DNA of 64,000 nucleotides from Rhizobacter sp. SG703. Its GTDB lineage: Bacteria > Pseudomonadota > Gammaproteobacteria > Burkholderiales > Burkholderiaceae_C. Of this stretch, positions 43,834-53,890 are shown in pieces (within the stretch, counting starts at the first letter, position 1; the number at the start of each line of letters is the position of its first letter). The translations under genes were made by a program, and so were the position numbers. The DNA is taken from assembly GCF_012275445.1 (NCBI RefSeq), contig NZ_JAAZQK010000004.1:372001-436000 (forward strand), written 5' to 3'. Under the pieces are notes generated by a model, which saw only the letters and a list, made by a program, of their open reading frames with translations, was not told the origin of the DNA and did not search any database.

Positions 43834-43855
43834 CTACAATGAGAAAAGATTGTAG
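43834..43855. promoter_or_regulatory. Inverted repeat in the rubredoxin-thiD divergent promoter region
   Basis: CTACAAT (43834-43840) and ATTGTAG (43849-43855) form a perfect 7-bp inverted repeat with an 8-nt AT-rich centre, in an AT-rich patch between the divergent genes. It fits a dimeric operator site. The TACAAT arm could also serve as a -10 hexamer on the minus strand. Confidence 0.45.
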
Positions 43856-43973
43856 CGACGCAGATTGACAAAAATACATTGATTTCTAGGCACCTACGCC
43901 ACATTCCTCACATTTTTCTAGAAGTCAGTGCCGGCACCCGCGGCTCGTCTTCACCTTTCCCGACGGACTTCCA

Positions 43974-44915
43974 ATGACCCCAGACGCCCCCTCCGCGGAC
44001 CCCCAGGCCGACCCGAACCAGGAAGCGCCCGCCCCTGCCTGCGTGATGACATTCAACGCGAGCGACCCGAGCGGTGCCGGCGGCCTGGCCGGCGATGTCG
44101 CGACCATCGCGGCGATGGGCGCGCATGCGCTGCCGGTCGTCACGTCGATCGTGCTGCGCGACACCGCCGAGGTGTTCGACCACAGCGCGATCGACGCCGA
44201 CGTCGTCGTCGAGCAGGCCCGCAGCATCCTCGAAGACGTCAGCATCGCCGCGTGGAAGGTCGGTTTCCTCGGGTCCGCCGAGGGCGTCAGCGCGGTGGCC
44301 GAGGTGCTGTCCGACTACCCCGAGGTGCCGCTGGTGGCCTACATGCCGAACCTGTCGTGGCTCGAGGAAGACGACCAGCAGGCGTACCTCGACGCGTTCC
44401 GCGAACTGGTGCTGCCGCAGACCGAGGTGCTGGTCGGCGCCCACCAGACGCTGACCGATTTCCTGCTGCCCGAATGGAGCAGCGAGCGGCCGGCTTCGCC
44501 ACGCGAGCTGGCGGTGGCCGCGGCGCAGCACGGCACGCGCTTCGTGCTGGTCACCAGCGTGCCGCTGCCCGACCAGTTCATGGACAACGTGCTGGCTTCG
44601 CCGCAGGGCGCGATCACCGGCGAGAAGTTCGAGCGCTTCGAGGTCAGCTTCGTCGGCGCGGGCGACACGCTGTCGTCGGCGCTGGCGGCGCTGCTGGCGG
44701 CCGGCAGCGAGCTGCATGCGGCGGTCGGCGAATCGCTCGCCTTCCTCGACCAGGCGCTCGATGCCGGCTTCCGCCCCGGCATGGGCAACGTGATCCCCGA
44801 CCGCTTCTTCTGGGCGCTGCCTCCGGGCGAAGAAGAAGGCGAAGAAGGCACGGCGGCCACCGAGGGTGCCGCCAACGACGACGAGGCCCCGAAAGACCCG
44901 CGCCATGTCCACTGA
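43974..44915 (+). CDS. thiD: Hydroxymethylpyrimidine/phosphomethylpyrimidine kinase (ThiD)
   Basis: A 313-aa kinase of thiamine biosynthesis. Family motifs: [19 protein letters not shown] near the N-terminus and [20 protein letters not shown] near the C-terminus (GAGD in place of the usual GTGDTF). The N-terminus (20 residues) and acidic C-terminus (EEEGEEG) are extensions. The stop overlaps the hemL start by 11 nt, so the two are translated together. The family is clear, although the altered GTGD leaves some doubt about exact substrate. Confidence 0.88.
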   Translation: MTPDAPSADPQADPNQEAPAPACVMTFNASDPSGAGGLAGDVATIAAMGAHALPVVTSIVLRDTAEVFDHSAIDADVVVEQARSILEDVSIAAWKVGFLGSAEGVSAVAEVLSDYPEVPLVAYMPNLSWLEEDDQQAYLDAFRELVLPQTEVLVGAHQTLTDFLLPEWSSERPASPRELAVAAAQHGTRFVLVTSVPLPDQFMDNVLASPQGAITGEKFERFEVSFVGAGDTLSSALAALLAAGSELHAAVGESLAFLDQALDAGFRPGMGNVIPDRFFWALPPGEEEGEEGTAATEGAANDDEAPKDPRHVH

Positions 44916-46203
44916 CAAGAAAAGCAACGAAGCCCTGTTCGAACGCGCCCGCCGCGTGATCCCCGGCGGCGTCAATTCGCCGGTGCGGGCGTTCAAGGCG
45001 GTCGGCGGCACGCCGCGCTTCATCGCGCGCGCGCAAGGCGCCTACATGTTCGATGCCGACGGCAAGCGCTACATCGACTACATCGGCTCGTGGGGCCCGA
45101 TGATCCTCGGCCACGGGCACCCGGCGGTGCTCGAGGCGGTGCAGAAGGCCGCGCTCGACGGCTTCTCGTTCGGCGCCCCCACCGAGCGCGAGATCGAACT
45201 CGCCGAAGAGATCCTGAAGCTGGTGCCGAGCGTCGAGCAGGTCCGCCTGGTCAGCTCCGGCACCGAGGCCGCGATGAGCGCGATCCGCCTCGCGCGCGGC
45301 GCCACCGGCCGCAACCGCATCGTCAAGTTCGAGGGCTGCTACCACGGCCATGCCGATGCGCTGCTGGTGAAGGCCGGCTCGGGCCTCGCGACCTTCGGCA
45401 ACCCGACCAGCGCCGGCGTGCCGGCCGAGGTGGTGCAGCACACGATGGTGCTCGAATACAACCACCTGGCGCAGCTCGAAGAGGCCTTCAGCCTGCACGG
45501 CCGCGACATCGCCTGCGTGATGATCGAGCCGATTGCCGGCAACATGAACTTCGTGCGCACCCAGCTGCCGTTCATGAAGCGGCTGCGCGAACTGTGCACG
45601 CAGCATGGCGCGCTGCTGGTGTTCGACGAGGTGATGACCGGCTTCCGCGTCGGCCTGCACGGCGCGCAAGGCCTGTATGCCCGCGCGCTGCCGGGCTTCG
45701 AGCCCGACCTCAGCGTGTTCGGCAAGGTGATCGGCGGCGGCATGCCGCTGGCGGCCTTCGGCGGCAAGCGCGCGGTGATGGAGCAGCTCGCGCCGCTCGG
45801 CTCGGTCTACCAGGCCGGTACGCTGTCGGGCAACCCGGTGGCCACCGCCTGCGGTCTGGCGACGCTGCGCGAGATCCAGCGCCCCGGCTTCTTCGAGGCG
45901 CTGTCGGCGCGCACCCGCAGCCTGGTCGACGGTCTCGCCGCGATCGCGCGCGACAACGGCGTGCCGTGGTCGACCGACTGCGAAGGCGGCATGTTCGGCT
46001 TCTTCCTTGCCGACGAGCTGCCGCAGAACTACGCCACCGTGATGGCCACCGACAAGGAGCGCTTCAACCGCTTCTTCCACGGCCTGCTGGACCACGGCGT
46101 GTACATTGCCCCGGCACTGTACGAAGCCGGCTTCGTCAGTGCCGCGCACACGGCCGACGACATCGCCGAGACGCTGGCCGCGGCACGATCCGTGCTCCGC
46201 TGA
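44905..46203 (+). CDS. hemL: Glutamate-1-semialdehyde 2,1-aminomutase (HemL)
   Basis: A 432-aa PLP enzyme that forms 5-aminolevulinate for heme. The PLP lysine is Lys274 ([18 protein letters not shown]). Other family stretches: [54 protein letters not shown]. Length is usual for the family. Overlaps thiD by 11 nt; the ATG lies inside the thiD 3' end. Confidence 0.98.
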   Translation: MSTDKKSNEALFERARRVIPGGVNSPVRAFKAVGGTPRFIARAQGAYMFDADGKRYIDYIGSWGPMILGHGHPAVLEAVQKAALDGFSFGAPTEREIELAEEILKLVPSVEQVRLVSSGTEAAMSAIRLARGATGRNRIVKFEGCYHGHADALLVKAGSGLATFGNPTSAGVPAEVVQHTMVLEYNHLAQLEEAFSLHGRDIACVMIEPIAGNMNFVRTQLPFMKRLRELCTQHGALLVFDEVMTGFRVGLHGAQGLYARALPGFEPDLSVFGKVIGGGMPLAAFGGKRAVMEQLAPLGSVYQAGTLSGNPVATACGLATLREIQRPGFFEALSARTRSLVDGLAAIARDNGVPWSTDCEGGMFGFFLADELPQNYATVMATDKERFNRFFHGLLDHGVYIAPALYEAGFVSAAHTADDIAETLAAARSVLR

Positions 46204-46246
46204 ACCTGCAGGGCGGCCACCGCCGCCCGTCTTCCCGACGCCCTCC

Positions 46247-47599
46247 ATGCACATCCACATCCTCGGCATCTGCGGCACTTTCATGGGCGGCATCGCCGCG
46301 CTCGCGCGCGAGGGCGGCCACCGGGTCACCGGCTGCGACGCCGGCGTCTACCCGCCGATGAGCGACCAGCTGCGCGCGCTCGGCATCGAGCTGATCGAAG
46401 GCTGGGGCGCCGACCAGCTGAAGCTCGCACCCGACCTGTTCGTCGTCGGCAACGTGGTCTCGCGCGGCAACGAGCTGATGGAAGCCATCCTCGACGCCGG
46501 CCTGCCGTACACCAGCGGGCCACAGTGGCTGGCCGAGAACGTGCTGCAGGGCCGCCATGTGCTGGCGGTGGCCGGCACGCACGGCAAGACCAGCACCACC
46601 TCGATGCTGGCCTGGGTGCTGGAGCAGGCCGGGCTGAAGCCGGGCTTCCTGGTGGGCGGGGTGCCGCAGAACTTCGGCGTGTCGGCCAGGCTGGGTGAAG
46701 GCAAGACCTTCGTGATCGAGGCCGACGAATACGACACCGCGTTCTTCGACAAGCGCAGCAAGTTCGTGCACTACCGGCCGCGCACCGCGGTGCTGAACAA
46801 CCTGGAGTTCGACCACGCCGACATCTTCCCGGACCTGGGGGCGATCGAGACCCAGTTCCATCACCTGGTGCGCACCGTGCCGGCGGCCGGGCGGCTGGTC
46901 GTCAATGCGCGCGAGGAGTCGCTGCAGCGGGTGCTGGCGCGCGGCTGCTGGAGCGAGGTGGTGCGTTTCGGCGCGCGCAAGGAAACGCCGGGGGCGTTGC
47001 GCGCGCGCGGCGAGCCGCACGTGTTCGACGTGCTGCGCGGCAGCCTGAAGATCGCGCATGTCGAATGGCCGCTGCTGGGCGAGCACAACCAGCTGAACGC
47101 GCTCGCGGCGATCGCCGCCGCCGAGCATGTGGGCGTCGCGCCGGAGGTCGCCGCGAAGGCGCTCGCGAGCTTCCAGAACGTGCGCCGGCGCATGGAGTTG
47201 CGAGGCGAGGCCGGCGGCGTGAAGGTGTACGACGATTTCGCGCACCACCCGACGGCGATCCGCACCACGGTCAACGGGCTGCGCCGCAAGGTCGGGCTCG
47301 ACCGCATCCTCGCGGTGCTGGAGCCGCGTTCGAACACGATGAAGCTCGGCACGATGAAGGCCCAGCTGCCGTGGTCGCTCGAAGAGGCCGACCTGTCGTT
47401 CTGCTACCAGGGCAACCTGGGCTGGGATGCACGCGAGGTGCTGGCGCCGATGGGCGACAAGGCCATCGTCTGCGACACCATCGACGCACTGGTCACCGCG
47501 GTGCGCCGGACCGCGAAGCCCGGCGACCATGTGCTGTGCATGAGCAACGGTGGGTTCGGCGGGGTGCACGACAAGCTTTTGGTGGCCCTCGCAGGCTGA
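46247..47599 (+). CDS. mpl: UDP-N-acetylmuramate:tripeptide ligase (Mpl)
   Basis: A 450-aa Mur ligase used in peptidoglycan recycling. The N-terminus HIHILGICGTFMGGIAALAR is typical of Mpl rather than MurC. The ATP loop is GTHGKTSTTSM (Lys114). Other motifs: EADEYDTAFFDKRSKF, NNLEFDHADIF, YDDFAHHPTAIRTT. Lies 43 nt after hemL. Confidence 0.97.
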   Translation: MHIHILGICGTFMGGIAALAREGGHRVTGCDAGVYPPMSDQLRALGIELIEGWGADQLKLAPDLFVVGNVVSRGNELMEAILDAGLPYTSGPQWLAENVLQGRHVLAVAGTHGKTSTTSMLAWVLEQAGLKPGFLVGGVPQNFGVSARLGEGKTFVIEADEYDTAFFDKRSKFVHYRPRTAVLNNLEFDHADIFPDLGAIETQFHHLVRTVPAAGRLVVNAREESLQRVLARGCWSEVVRFGARKETPGALRARGEPHVFDVLRGSLKIAHVEWPLLGEHNQLNALAAIAAAEHVGVAPEVAAKALASFQNVRRRMELRGEAGGVKVYDDFAHHPTAIRTTVNGLRRKVGLDRILAVLEPRSNTMKLGTMKAQLPWSLEEADLSFCYQGNLGWDAREVLAPMGDKAIVCDTIDALVTAVRRTAKPGDHVLCMSNGGFGGVHDKLLVALAG

Positions 47600-48189
47600 C
47601 CCTTTTGGGGCATTGGCGCGAGCGAAGGCGCGGGCGGGGGGTGTGGGGCTCGCCGGCCAGTGCGGTCATCATCCCTGGCGGGATGCTGACTGCCCTCCGC
47701 TGCACAGTTTGATGGCCCGTCCTGATTGGCGCTCCCCACCCCCCTCCCGCCCGCGCCTTCGCCGAACCAGTGGCTTGGTGCGTCGAGAACACGCCTGCGT
47801 AGCCCGGATGCCAATCCGGGAATCGTCGATCACATCGGATGTCGGCCCCGGATTGCGCTGCGCTTCATCCGGGCTACGTGAGTGAGCATGCCCAGAGGCC
47901 GCGAACGATCAAGCAACGCCCCGGGATCCGGCTTTGCCGGGCCCAGGGGTGGCGCCCCTTGGGGGCAGGAGCGAAGCGACTGGGGGGCTCACTCCCTTGA
48001 CTGTCGCCGACTGTTTGACCACAACGAACGAAGTGAGTGGCGGGAGTTTCGGCGACGGACCATGAAATCAGTCAGCGGAGGGAAGTCATTGCCCTCCAGG
48101 GCAATGACCGCTCCGCCCGGCGAGCCACAGACTCCCCGCTCGCGCCTCCCGCGCCAACGCACGAACGTGGGCAGCCCCCACCCCCGTGA
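47600..48189. other. Intergenic region of repeat-like DNA between mpl and the metalloprotease gene
   Basis: About 590 nt with no convincing gene. It joins the 3' ends of two convergent genes. It holds the inverted repeat at 47798-47878, a stretch rich in GGGGC/GCCCC blocks (47930-47990), and a segment GACTGTTTGACCACAACGAA (48008-48027) of the kind often dispersed in Burkholderiales genomes. A further short inverted repeat surrounds TCATTGCCCTCCAGGGCAAT (48088-48107). Dispersal cannot be tested within this window. Confidence 0.6.
47798..47878. repeat. Intergenic inverted-repeat element with GTAGCCCGGAT ends
   Basis: Perfect 12-bp terminal inverted repeats: CGTAGCCCGGAT (47798-47809) and ATCCGGGCTACG (47867-47878), 57 nt apart. 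A further inner arm (CCAATCCGGG) makes a hairpin at the left end. Elements with these ends are known as common dispersed intergenic repeats in Proteobacteria. Too small to encode a transposase. Confidence 0.8.
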
Positions 48190-50952
48190 TCAACTCCGCA
48201 GCATGGAGGCCTTCAGTGCCTCGTTCAAGGTCGACAGACTGTCCTGGAGATGCGCACGGCTCTCGACCGACAGCCGCGACCCGTTGACCGCGCTGCGCAG
48301 CTGCCCCTGCAGCTCCACCGCCTCCATCCGCACCAGGCTCAGCGCGTCCGGCGGCAGCGTGCCGGCACCGCGAATCAGCAGCGACTGCACGCGGCGCAGG
48401 TGCTCGCGCTGCAGGTTGCGGCGCAGCCGGTCGATGTCGCTGCCGGTCTTCAGCTCGCTCCACACCGAGCCCTGCAGCGTGCCGTACACCTCGGCCAGCG
48501 AAATCACGTTGCGCTTGTTCGCATCGGCCACGTACAGCGGCAGGTCCAGCAAGCGCGACGCGGTGCCCGGGCTCATCAGCCGGTCCAGCGCGGTGACCTG
48601 CACCTGCAGCACCGCCGCCGGGATGCTCACCGGGCCGCCGCGGTCCCACTCGTTGTAGTCGGGCGACAGGCCGGCGAGGAACTGCGGCTTGAAGCGGAAG
48701 CTGTCCGCGTTGAACAGCCCCTTGGCCAGGAACTGCAACGCATCGCGCTGCTTGGCCGGCGCCACCGGCGCATAGGCCGGCCGGTTGGTCGAGCCCGGCA
48801 GGTCGCGCACGGTGTTCATGCCGCCGACGTACTTGCCGACCAGGTCGGCCGCGCGGTTCAGCTGCTGGAAGCCGCTCAGCAGCACGCGGCGCTGGCGAAC
48901 GGCCTCGTCGCCCGGCTGCGGCGTGCGGTCCTGCACCCGCTGCCACAGCTCGCGCGACAGCTGCAGCCGCTTCTCGTAGTACGCGAGCGGGTCGTCGCCC
49001 AGGTCGAAGCGGTTGACCAGCGGGTCGATGCCGTCGTTGCCGCGCTGGCCGCCGGCCTCGGCGTCGTCCGAATACGCAAGCAGCGGATCGGTGCTGCGCG
49101 ACGCGATGCGCGACAGCTCCGCCGTCTCGTCGGCCGGCGCGATCGACTTGTAGGCGTACTCGATCGCCCAGTAGTCGTACGGCCCGAGCGTCGTGTTGTT
49201 CAGGCTCGCCTGGCGCTCGCCCGCCAGCGCCAGGTTGTAGGCGTTGTAGTCCATCACCGAGCCCGAGATGCCCTTGCTCTCGGTGAAGCCCTTGTCCTGC
49301 AGCTGCGCGCGGCTGACCACCGTCGAGGCCTTGAAGTTGTGCTTCAGCCCCAGCGTGTGGCCGACCTCATGCATCACGACGTCCTTGATGCGCGACTGCA
49401 CGAAGGCATCGGCCTCCGGGCCGTCCGGCGCGATCTCGCCGCGCGCCTCCAGCAGGTCCATCGCGAAGTCCATCTCGGCGGCCGCCTCCTGCGCGTAGTT
49501 GCAGTAGTCGGCCCCGCCGAACTTGCTCCAGGCGGCGAAGGCCGGTGACGCGAACGGCGTCGCACGGCCGACGTCCTCGACCAGGAAGCGCCGCGCGCCG
49601 CGGCCGAACACGTCGCTCATGCCGATGTCGGCATCGATGATCTCGCCGGTGCGCGGGTCGGAATGGCTCGGGCCGATCGCGAAGCCGACGTCGGCGCCGG
49701 TGAACCAGCGGATCGACGCATGGCGCGCGTCCATGTTGTCCCAGTCGGCATCGTCGGGCTGCTGCTTCGCGACGATCGCGTTCTTGAAGCCGATGCGCTC
49801 GAAGGCCTTGTTCCATTCCAGCACGCCGGCCTCGACCGCCCCGCGGTACTGCACCGGGATGTTCTTGTCGAGCCAGTAGACGATCGGCTGCTTCGGTTCG
49901 GACAGCGGGGCCTGCGGGTCCTGCTTCTCCAGCCGCCAGCGCGTCACGTAGTGCAGCCGCGGGTTGGCCTTGGTGTCGCTGGTCAGGTCGGTGACGACGT
50001 CGAAGAAATGGCCGAGCCGCGGGTCGGTCTTGCGCGGCGCCATCGGCTCGCCGAGCTTCGCGAAGTTGTAGACGTAGCCGACGAACATGCTGCGAGGGTC
50101 CGGCGTGGTCTGCGGCGGCGGCGGCGTCGGCACCGGGCTCGGCGTCAGCGGCGGCGCCGGCATGCGCGCGGTCGCGTAGTGCATGCGCGCGTTCAGCGTC
50201 GTCAGGTCGTCGGTGACACGGATCTTCTCGAAGTACGAGTTGCCGCGGTCCAGCGCGTACGGCAGGCGGAACGCCGTCTCGATCGCGGTGGAATAGCCCG
50301 GCATGTCCGCCAGCAGGAAGCCGGCGTCGACCAGCACCGACTTGCGCTGCGGGTGCGGCGCGCTGACGATGGCGGCCGCGCCCAGCAGGCTGTTCGAGAA
50401 CGCCTGCTCGACGCTGGCGCGCATCGCCGGCGTCGTCGCGACGTAGTTGCTGTTCAGCGCCACCAGCTGGATCAGGTTGCTGCCGATCTTGCGGAAGCTG
50501 GCCAGCCACTGCGGCCCCATCTGGCTGGCGTACAACCCCCGTTCGCCGATCGAGTTCGAGATGTTGATCGACAGCAGGAACGGCTGGTCCAGGCGCTCGA
50601 CCGGGATCTCGAGCCAGGTCTTCTCGTCCTTGCGCCACACCGGCACGAAACCGTCCTGGTGGGTCGCGCCCTTGATGACCTCGTCGAACGGCTTCGGCGC
50701 CGCCGGGTCCAGCCGCACGACGGTGGCACCCGGCGCGGACGCGGCGGCGGCGGCCGACGCGGCGGCGGCTGAAGCCGCGGCACTGACCGGTGCCGACGCG
50801 GCCCCGTTCGGCGCGATCACGACGACCGGCGGGGTGGCCGGCGTCACGGTGGTCACGCAGCCTTGCAGCAGCAGGCCGGTCAGCAGAAGGCCCGGCGCAA
50901 GCGACAGGCCGGCAGGCGCGGCGGATCGGGTGGGATTCAGGGAGTCATTCAC
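48190..50952 (-). CDS. Zinc-dependent metzincin-type metalloprotease, lipoprotein
   Basis: A 920-aa predicted outer lipoprotein. The start is a GTG at 50952 with AGGA 10 nt upstream; this gives a signal peptide ending in lipobox LLQGC (Cys32). An Ala/Ser-rich linker follows. The zinc motif HEVGHTLGLKH (His528, His532, His538) fits the metzincin consensus HExxHxxGxxH, with a downstream Met-turn candidate (GSVMDYNAY). The layout matches the large DUF5117/DUF5118-type zinc-dependent proteases. Substrates are unknown. It is convergent with mpl across a repeat-rich gap. Confidence 0.9.
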   Translation of the reverse strand: MNDSLNPTRSAAPAGLSLAPGLLLTGLLLQGCVTTVTPATPPVVVIAPNGAASAPVSAAASAAAASAAAAASAPGATVVRLDPAAPKPFDEVIKGATHQDGFVPVWRKDEKTWLEIPVERLDQPFLLSINISNSIGERGLYASQMGPQWLASFRKIGSNLIQLVALNSNYVATTPAMRASVEQAFSNSLLGAAAIVSAPHPQRKSVLVDAGFLLADMPGYSTAIETAFRLPYALDRGNSYFEKIRVTDDLTTLNARMHYATARMPAPPLTPSPVPTPPPPQTTPDPRSMFVGYVYNFAKLGEPMAPRKTDPRLGHFFDVVTDLTSDTKANPRLHYVTRWRLEKQDPQAPLSEPKQPIVYWLDKNIPVQYRGAVEAGVLEWNKAFERIGFKNAIVAKQQPDDADWDNMDARHASIRWFTGADVGFAIGPSHSDPRTGEIIDADIGMSDVFGRGARRFLVEDVGRATPFASPAFAAWSKFGGADYCNYAQEAAAEMDFAMDLLEARGEIAPDGPEADAFVQSRIKDVVMHEVGHTLGLKHNFKASTVVSRAQLQDKGFTESKGISGSVMDYNAYNLALAGERQASLNNTTLGPYDYWAIEYAYKSIAPADETAELSRIASRSTDPLLAYSDDAEAGGQRGNDGIDPLVNRFDLGDDPLAYYEKRLQLSRELWQRVQDRTPQPGDEAVRQRRVLLSGFQQLNRAADLVGKYVGGMNTVRDLPGSTNRPAYAPVAPAKQRDALQFLAKGLFNADSFRFKPQFLAGLSPDYNEWDRGGPVSIPAAVLQVQVTALDRLMSPGTASRLLDLPLYVADANKRNVISLAEVYGTLQGSVWSELKTGSDIDRLRRNLQREHLRRVQSLLIRGAGTLPPDALSLVRMEAVELQGQLRSAVNGSRLSVESRAHLQDSLSTLNEALKASMLRS

Positions 50953-51197
50953 GTCAACGGTGTCCTGGTGGTGTCCTGGTGGGAGGGGACGGTGGAGCGA
51001 CTTCTGGCAGCGATCGGACGAATTCACGAAGGTCGGATGGACCTCGTGCAGAAACAAAGTGTAGAGCCCGGGCACCGGGCGTTCACCCCGTGAAACGCCG
51101 AGCTAGACTCCGTCGCGCTTTGCAGGTTCCGTGCCTCCGGTCTATCGGACACATGCCGCCGGCCGGCGCTGCACCGGATGTGCATTCCTCACGCTCC

Positions 51198-51785
51198 ATG
51201 ATCACCCACCTCCTTTACCTGCACGGTTTTCGTTCGTCGCCGCGCTCGACCAAGGCGCGCCAGGTCGAGGCCTGGGTGCGGCGCCACGCACCGCGCGTGC
51301 GCTGGTGGTGCCCGCAGCTGCCGCCGTCGCCGCAGCAGGCGATCGACGGGCTGCGCGCCGAGCTGGCATGGTGGCCGCGCGGACGGACGGCGATCATCGG
51401 CAGCTCGCTCGGCGGCTTCTATGCGACGGTGCTGGCCGAGCAGCTCGACTGCCCGGCGGTGCTGCTGAACCCGGCCGTCGACCCGGCCCGCGACCTGGCC
51501 GGCCACATCGGCGAGACGACCGCCTGGCACAGCGACGAGCGGTTCTTTTTCTCGGCGATCGACGTCGACCAGTTGCGTGCGATGACGCCGGGCGCGTTGG
51601 CCCGGCCGTCGCGCTACTTCGCGGTGATCGCCACCGGCGACGAGGTGCTCGACTGGCGCGAGATGAGCGAGCGCTACCGCGGCGCGCACCTGCGCATCGT
51701 CGAGGGCAGCGACCACGCGTTGAGCGGCTTCGACGAACACCTGCCCCATCTGATGCACTTCCTGCAGCTCGCGCCGTCGCCGTGA
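51198..51785 (+). CDS. YqiA-like alpha/beta-hydrolase (esterase)
   Basis: A 195-aa small hydrolase. It has the family start LLYLHGFRSSPRSTKA, nucleophile elbow GSSLGGFYATVLAEQ, Asp in IATGDEVLDW and His in EGSDHALSGF. The physiological ester is unknown. It lies 245 nt from the divergent protease gene and 40 nt before the ribonuclease gene, so it probably heads that operon. Confidence 0.92.
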   Translation: MITHLLYLHGFRSSPRSTKARQVEAWVRRHAPRVRWWCPQLPPSPQQAIDGLRAELAWWPRGRTAIIGSSLGGFYATVLAEQLDCPAVLLNPAVDPARDLAGHIGETTAWHSDERFFFSAIDVDQLRAMTPGALARPSRYFAVIATGDEVLDWREMSERYRGAHLRIVEGSDHALSGFDEHLPHLMHFLQLAPSP

Positions 51786-51825
51786 CCGGCGGGAATGACC
51801 GAGCTTTCCGCGACAATCCCCACCC

Positions 51826-53883
51826 ATGTATGCATTGTTCGAAGACGCCGGCAAGTTCCTCGCCGGCCGCGTGATGACCGAAGCCGACAGCTCGATGCAG
51901 ATCGAGCTCGACTCGGGCAAGCGCGTGAAGGTGAAGGCAGCCAATGTGCTGCTGAAGTTCGAGAAGCCGCTGCCGGCCGAGCTGATCGCCGAAGGCCAGC
52001 GGCTCGCCCGCGAGATCGACCTCGACCTGGCCTGGGAGTTCGCGCCCGAAGGCGAGTTCGGCTTCGCCGACCTGGCGCGCGACTACTTCGACAGCAAGGC
52101 CGGCGTCGAGAAACAGGCCGCTGCGCTGTTCCGGTTGTTCGAGGCGCCGCATTACTTCCGCCGCCTCGGCAAGGGCCAGTTCAAGAAGGCGCCGGAAGAG
52201 ATCGTGAAGGCTGCCTTGCTCGGCATCGAACGCAAGAAGCAGCTGGCCGCGCAGATCGACGCCTGGGCCGCCGAGCTGGTGGCCGGCCAGTGCCCGGCGC
52301 CGGTGCGCGAGCAGCTCTACCGGATCCTGTTCCGCCCCGACAAGAACGCCGCCGAGTACAAGGCCGTCGTCGAAGCCTCGCGCCGCGCGCAGAAGGCGCC
52401 GCTCGACCTGCTGACGGCCGCGGGCGCGATCGACTCGCCGTACCAGTTCCACTGGCGGCGCTTCCTGTTCGAGAACTTCCCGAAGGGCACCGGCTTCCCG
52501 CCGCTGTCGGCCCCGGCCATCAAGGACGAGTTGCCGCTCGCGGCCGTGCAGGCGTTCTCGATCGACGATTCGCAGACCACCGAGATCGACGACGCGCTGT
52601 CGGTGCACGGCCTGGGCAGCGGCACCGTGGTGTTCGGCGTGCACATCGCGGCCCCGAGCCTCGCGATCGCGCCCGACAGCCCGGTCGACAAGGTCGCGCG
52701 CGACCGGCTGTCGACCGTCTACATGCCGGGCTACAAGCTGACGATGCTGCCCGACGACGTGGTGCAGGCCTACACGCTGCAGGCCGGGCGCGACTGCCCG
52801 GCGGTGTCGCTGTACGTCAGCTTCGACGAGGCCACGCTGAAGGTGACCGGCAGCGAGACGAAACTGGAGCGCGTGCCGATCGCGGCCAACCTGCGCCATG
52901 ACCAGCTCGACGCGGTGATCACCGAAGCCACGCTGCTCGGCGACGCGCCGGCCGGCTACGAATTCGCACCCGAACTGGCGTTCTGCTTCCGCCTGGCCCG
53001 CCACCTGAAGGCCGGCCGCGAGCAGGTGCGCGGCAAGCCGGAGCTCTTCAACCGGGCCGACTACAACTTCAAGCTCGACGGCAACGACGGCGCCGAGCCG
53101 CAGGGCCACGAGCGCGTCAGCATCGTCGCCCGCCAGCGCGGCTCGCCGCTCGACCTGATCGTCGCCGAGGCGATGATCCTGGCCAACAGCACCTGGGGCG
53201 GCTGGCTCAACGAGCTCGGCGTGCCGGGCATCTACCGCAGCCAGGCCAGCATGGCGCCGGGCGTCAAGGTGCGCATGGGCACGCGGGCCGCGCCGCACGC
53301 CGGCATGGGCGTCGCGCAATACACCTGGGCCACGTCGCCGCTGCGCCGCTATGTCGACCTGCTGAACCAGTGGCAGATCGTCGCCTGCGCGCGCCATGGC
53401 CGCACCGCGGCGCTGGCCGCGCCGTTCAAGCCGAAGGATGCGGCGCTGTTCTCGGTCATCTCCAGCTTCGATGCGGCCTACGGCGCCTACAACGGCTTCC
53501 AGTCGGGCATCGAGCGCTACTGGACGCTGAAGTACCTCGAGCAGAACGGCATCGCCGAGCTCGACGCCGCGGTGATGAAGGAAGGCCTGGTGCGGGCCGA
53601 CACGCTGCCGCTGGTGTTCCGCGCCGTCGGCGCCGAGCGGCTGCCGCGCGGTGCGCGCGTGAAGGTACGCATCACCGGCACCGACCTGCTGACGCTGGAC
53701 GTGCATGCGAGCGTGCTGTCGCGCATCGACGATCCGGACACCACGGCCGATGACGCCGTCGTCGAGGATGCCGAAGCCGAGAACGAGGACGTCGCTGCCG
53801 GTCCGCTGACGCTCGCGATCGACGTGCAGGCCGACGATGCCGATGCCCCGGCGGACGCTGCCGCCACCACTCCCGCCGCTTGA
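51826..53883 (+). CDS. Ribonuclease II-family exoribonuclease (RNB domain)
   Basis: A 685-aa 3'-to-5' exoribonuclease. The catalytic RNB domain spans about 240-560 with the metal-binding motif SIDDSQTTEIDDALS and the family stretch YTWATSPLRRYVDLLNQWQ. The N-terminal S1-like half is degenerate; the C-terminus has an S1-like strand set (RGARVKVRITGTDLLTLDVH) and an acidic tail. It is an RNase II-type paralogue rather than typical RNase R (about 800 aa). Lies between yqiA-like and tonB-like genes on one strand. Confidence 0.94.
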   Translation: MYALFEDAGKFLAGRVMTEADSSMQIELDSGKRVKVKAANVLLKFEKPLPAELIAEGQRLAREIDLDLAWEFAPEGEFGFADLARDYFDSKAGVEKQAAALFRLFEAPHYFRRLGKGQFKKAPEEIVKAALLGIERKKQLAAQIDAWAAELVAGQCPAPVREQLYRILFRPDKNAAEYKAVVEASRRAQKAPLDLLTAAGAIDSPYQFHWRRFLFENFPKGTGFPPLSAPAIKDELPLAAVQAFSIDDSQTTEIDDALSVHGLGSGTVVFGVHIAAPSLAIAPDSPVDKVARDRLSTVYMPGYKLTMLPDDVVQAYTLQAGRDCPAVSLYVSFDEATLKVTGSETKLERVPIAANLRHDQLDAVITEATLLGDAPAGYEFAPELAFCFRLARHLKAGREQVRGKPELFNRADYNFKLDGNDGAEPQGHERVSIVARQRGSPLDLIVAEAMILANSTWGGWLNELGVPGIYRSQASMAPGVKVRMGTRAAPHAGMGVAQYTWATSPLRRYVDLLNQWQIVACARHGRTAALAAPFKPKDAALFSVISSFDAAYGAYNGFQSGIERYWTLKYLEQNGIAELDAAVMKEGLVRADTLPLVFRAVGAERLPRGARVKVRITGTDLLTLDVHASVLSRIDDPDTTADDAVVEDAEAENEDVAAGPLTLAIDVQADDADAPADAAATTPAA

Positions 53884-53890
53884 GGGATCG

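Noticed and set aside
47600-48189. Short open frames in the mpl-protease gap
   Set aside because: No ribosome sites, no domain character, and the sequence is built of inverted repeats and G/C runs.
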